A DNA stretch of 7,276 nt from an uncultured Gemmatimonadota bacterium (GTDB lineage: Bacteria; Gemmatimonadota; Gemmatimonadetes; Gemmatimonadales; Gemmatimonadaceae): positions 1-7,276 of the forward strand of contig CAMPKM010000139.1 in assembly GCA_946887155.1 (NCBI GenBank). The letters run 5' to 3'. Made by a program: the position numbers and the translations under genes. The notes beneath the pieces are model-generated. The model saw only the letters and a program-made list of their open reading frames with translations, did no database searches and had not been told where the DNA came from. Each line of letters begins with the position of its first letter. Positions within the stretch are counted from its first letter, which is position 1. Positions 4,584 to 7,276 of this stretch are shown piece by piece.

Positions 4584-7276
4584 ATGCCTCCCGCAGAAGA
4601 CCGCCTCCGCAATGCGTTGAGTGAGCGCTACCACATCGAGCGCGAGCTGGGGCGGGGCGGAATGGCTACGGTGTATCTCGCCGAGGATCTGCGGCACGAG
4701 CGCAAGGTCGCGCTCAAGGTGCTCCACGAGGGCCTCGGCGCGTCAGTCGGTGCGGCGCGGTTCTCACGGGAGGTCGCGATCGCGGCGCAGCTGCAGCATC
4801 CAAACATCCTGCCGCTGCATGAATCGGGCGAAGCGGCCGGGTTCCTGTACTTCGTGATGCCGTATGTCGAGGGCCTTTCGTTGCGCCAGCGCCTGGCGCG
4901 GGAAGGCGAGCTCCCGGTCGCGGAAGCCGTACGCCTGCTCGTAGAGATCGTCGACGCGCTTGCCTACGCCCACGAACACGGCGTCGTGCACCGGGACATG
5001 AAGCCGGACAACGTCATGCTGTCGGGGCGGCACGCGCTGGTAACCGACTTCGGCGTGGCCAAGGCGCTGACCGAGGCCGGGGGGAGCAACATCACGGTGA
5101 CGACGGCCGGAATCGCGTTAGGCACACCAGCCTACATGTCGCCGGAACAGGCCACCGCCGATCCGAACGTCGATCACCGGGCCGACATCTACGCGGTAGG
5201 CGTCATTGCGTACGAGTTGCTCACCGGGCGTGTACCGTTTTCCGGTCTCAGTCCGCAGCAGGTGCTCGCCGCGCACGTCACGGCAGTCCCGGACGCTGTC
5301 GGCGTCCATCGGGCCGGGCTCCCACCGGCGCTCGAGCAGGTGGTGATGCGATGTCTTGCCAAGCGTCCCGCCGACCGGTGGCAGACCGCCCAGGAGCTGC
5401 TCGAGCGACTCGAGCCCCTGGCGACGCCAAGCGGCGGGAGCGTCCCGGCGAGGATGGATACGGTCGTGAGTCCGTGGCGCCGGACGTTGCTGGCCGCCAC
5501 CGCGTTAGGCGTGCTGGCGGCGGTGAGCGCGGCCGTCTTCCTGCTGCGTCCGGATCGTGCGGCCGCCCTCGTCCTCGGCAGGGCGGTTCAATTCACCTCC
5601 GACGCCGGGCTGGAGATGTATCCGGCGATCTCGCCCGACGGCAGGATCGTGGCGTACGCGGCGGGCACGTCGGCGCGCATGCGCATCTTCCTCCGTCCTG
5701 TTGGCGGCGGCCGGACGCTCGTGCTGTCGGATGACTCCACCTCGGTCGAGGCCCAGCCGGCATGGTCTCCCGATGGCAGCCGCATCCTCTTTCTGTCGCG
5801 GGGTGGTGCCTGGACGGCGTCATCACTGGGCGGAACGGTGCGACAGGTGATTGGTCCGCTCGGTGACGCCCTGGTGAGCGCAGCGGCCTGGTCGCCCGAC
5901 GGCAGCGAAATCGCCGCCGTGCGCGATGACTCGATGTTCGTCCTGTCGGCGGACGGCGTGCGACAACGCTTTCTGGCTCGAGGTCGCGAGCTGCACTCCT
6001 GTGACTGGTCACCCGCCCGCACCTGGATTGCGTGCGTTTCGGGGAACAACACCTACGTCCAGCCGGGTGCTTTCTTCGCCAACCAGAGCCCGAGCCGGAT
6101 CGTTCTCATTTCCAGCGACGGTCGCATCGCTCCGATCCTCGACAGCACCTCGTCCCTGCAGAATCCGCGCTGGGCATCGGACGGGTCCCGCCTGTTCTTC
6201 GTCTCGAATCGCGACGGGCCGCGGGACATCTACGCCGTGGGCGTGCGGGCGGACGGACGCCTGCGCGGTGACCCCGACCGCATCACGACAGGGCTCGGTG
6301 TTCACTCCTTCAGCCTCGACGCCGCGAATTCGCGCCTCGCCTACGCTGTGTATCAGGAGCGCGCGAACCTCTGGTCGCTGGCCGTACCGCAAAGCGGGCC
6401 GGTTTCCCTCGACGGTGCCGAGCAACTGACCTCGGGAAGTCAGGTGATCGAAGTCATGCGCGCAGGCATCGGCAGACCATGGGTCTACTACGATTCCGAC
6501 CTGAGCGGGAACGGCGAGATCTACAGGATCGGTGTCACGGGCGGAGAACCCGAGCGCCTGACCCATGCGCCATCCGACGAATACGCCGCGACCGCATCGC
6601 CTGACGAGCAGGAATTCGCGTATCACTCGTTTCGCACCGGATCACGGGACATCTTCGTTCAGAAGATCGGCGCGCGCGAACCCGAACAATTGACCAGTTC
6701 ACCGGACCAGGAGTGTTGTCCGGTCTGGTCACCAGACGGCAGACAAATCGCGTACAGCGAATTCGGCCCGGCCGGCGGACTGTTCATCATGCGCCGCGAT
6801 GCCAACGGTCGCTGGGGCAAACCGGTACGCCGCCTGGACCGCGGTTTCCTCCATTTCTGGTCGCCTGACGGGAATACCATCGCACTGGCGTCGGGCCAGA
6901 GCATCCGTGGCTCGTTCCAGGTCGAACGGCTGGAACTGATTCCATCCGACTCCGGGGATGCCCGAACGATCTATGCGGTGACCGACACGATCAACGATCC
7001 GATCGTGGAGGATCCTCACTGGGCTCCGGACGGCAGAGGTTTGTACTTCAAGTCGCACGATCAAACCGGTCAGGCGTCGATCTGGTACGTGTCGGTCGGC
7101 GGCGGCCGTCCCCGGCTTCTGGTGCGCTTCGACGATCCCGAGCGGCCTTCGTATCGGCTGAACATCTCGACGGACGGCAAGCGCTTCTTCTTCACGATCA
7201 ACGATCGGCAGAGCGACGTGTGGATTGCCGACGTCTCGCAGAATTCGCGCCGATTGGGCCCAGGACCGCGACATTT
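4584..7276 (+). CDS. Membrane Ser/Thr protein kinase with PD40/TolB-like beta-propeller (3' partial)
   Basis: The frame stays open from ATG 4584 to the window end, giving 897 visible residues; the stop lies outside. The kinase domain (about 16-280) has all Hanks motifs: glycine loop GRGGMATVY (23-31), ATP lysine Lys45, helix-C Glu63, HRDMKPDN with catalytic Asp138, DFG 155-157, and GTPAYMSPEQ, whose SPE (186-188) replaces APE. An Arg/Pro linker leads to one hydrophobic helix (about 301-321) with basic WRR on the cytoplasmic side. Beyond it come about ten beta-propeller repeats with (S/A)PDG-like turns at residues 350, 395, 437, 476 (degenerate), 531, 672, 716, 760, 814 and 863, as in PD40/TolB proteins. 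Expected topology is cytoplasmic kinase and external propeller sensor or scaffold. Ligand and phosphorylation targets are unknown. ATG 4584 gives the family-typical start about 15 residues before the domain; GTG 4578 is an in-frame alternative. A 108-bp gap separates it from the hexosaminidase gene. Confidence 0.95.
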   Translation, partial: MPPAEDRLRNALSERYHIERELGRGGMATVYLAEDLRHERKVALKVLHEGLGASVGAARFSREVAIAAQLQHPNILPLHESGEAAGFLYFVMPYVEGLSLRQRLAREGELPVAEAVRLLVEIVDALAYAHEHGVVHRDMKPDNVMLSGRHALVTDFGVAKALTEAGGSNITVTTAGIALGTPAYMSPEQATADPNVDHRADIYAVGVIAYELLTGRVPFSGLSPQQVLAAHVTAVPDAVGVHRAGLPPALEQVVMRCLAKRPADRWQTAQELLERLEPLATPSGGSVPARMDTVVSPWRRTLLAATALGVLAAVSAAVFLLRPDRAAALVLGRAVQFTSDAGLEMYPAISPDGRIVAYAAGTSARMRIFLRPVGGGRTLVLSDDSTSVEAQPAWSPDGSRILFLSRGGAWTASSLGGTVRQVIGPLGDALVSAAAWSPDGSEIAAVRDDSMFVLSADGVRQRFLARGRELHSCDWSPARTWIACVSGNNTYVQPGAFFANQSPSRIVLISSDGRIAPILDSTSSLQNPRWASDGSRLFFVSNRDGPRDIYAVGVRADGRLRGDPDRITTGLGVHSFSLDAANSRLAYAVYQERANLWSLAVPQSGPVSLDGAEQLTSGSQVIEVMRAGIGRPWVYYDSDLSGNGEIYRIGVTGGEPERLTHAPSDEYAATASPDEQEFAYHSFRTGSRDIFVQKIGAREPEQLTSSPDQECCPVWSPDGRQIAYSEFGPAGGLFIMRRDANGRWGKPVRRLDRGFLHFWSPDGNTIALASGQSIRGSFQVERLELIPSDSGDARTIYAVTDTINDPIVEDPHWAPDGRGLYFKSHDQTGQASIWYVSVGGGRPRLLVRFDDPERPSYRLNISTDGKRFFFTINDRQSDVWIADVSQNSRRLGPGPRH

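Larger units (their letters stand above)
1537..5510. repeat. Dispersed octamer CGTTAGGC, six copies
   Basis: Exact copies on the + strand lie at 1817-1824 (DUF3830 gene), 2341-2348 and 3730-3737 (hexosaminidase), and 5116-5123 and 5503-5510 (kinase). One copy on the - strand lies in the gap at 1537-1544. Near-copies are CGTTAGGG at 4470-4477, which supplies the TAG stop of the hexosaminidase, and GCCTAAC at 84-90. All five coding copies are read as xCG-TTA-GGC (Ala/Pro/Ser-Leu-Gly). The span given here covers the outermost exact copies; the sequence between them is ordinary coding DNA. The role is unknown. Confidence 0.7.

Noticed and set aside
5616..7190. Recurring SPDG-type DNA similarity as a tandem repeat or CRISPR-like array
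   Set aside because: The periodicity is irregular and exists at protein level (propeller blades), not as conserved DNA repeats with spacers.
6729..7274. 181-aa open frame on the - strand at the right edge, and 205-aa one at 6009-6626
   Set aside because: Both lie antisense to the kinase propeller, whose SPDG repeats run uninterrupted on the + strand.
1..7276. tRNA, rRNA, transposase, phage or defence-system genes
   Set aside because: None was recognised on either strand; the only mobile-like signal is the palindrome in the 1324-1668 gap.

Overview
The window is GC-rich, densely coding bacterial DNA in which every supported gene lies on the + strand. Gene content suggests a member of the Gemmatimonadota or a similar soil or sediment phylum (Acidobacteriota-like). 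The indicators are a Ser/Thr kinase fused to a TolB/PD40-type beta-propeller with the signature start 'ERYHIERELGRGGMATVY', a secreted YtcJ-type amidohydrolase and a lipoprotein hexosaminidase. The phylum is inferred from protein style only; no rRNA or marker gene is present.

Layout. (1) 1-1323: 3' part of a YtcJ-like metal-dependent amidohydrolase, cut by the left edge. (2) 1324-1668: a 345-bp gap without a credible gene, holding a ~119-bp imperfect palindrome (1372-1490) that looks like a REP/MITE-type element. (3) 1669-2073: a small DUF3830 (cyclophilin-like fold) protein. (4) 2074-2135: a short spacer with a perfect 12-bp palindrome right after the DUF3830 stop. (5) 2136-4475: a large GH20 beta-N-acetylhexosaminidase, predicted lipoprotein, with a C-terminal Ig-like domain and a PA14-like module. 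(6) 4476-4583: a 108-bp spacer with a weak hairpin. (7) 4584-7276: a PknB-type Ser/Thr kinase with one membrane helix and an extracytoplasmic PD40 beta-propeller, open to the right edge.

How the genes fit together: the amidohydrolase and hexosaminidase are both degradative enzymes, the latter clearly exported. The membrane kinase next door could sense something outside the cytoplasm, but co-regulation is inference from adjacency only. No complete new system (defence, mobile, biosynthetic) can be supported. The most unusual signal is not a gene: the octamer CGTTAGGC occurs six times in 7.3 kb, and all five TTA leucine codons I found in the four genes lie inside a copy of it, always read as xCG-TTA-GGC.
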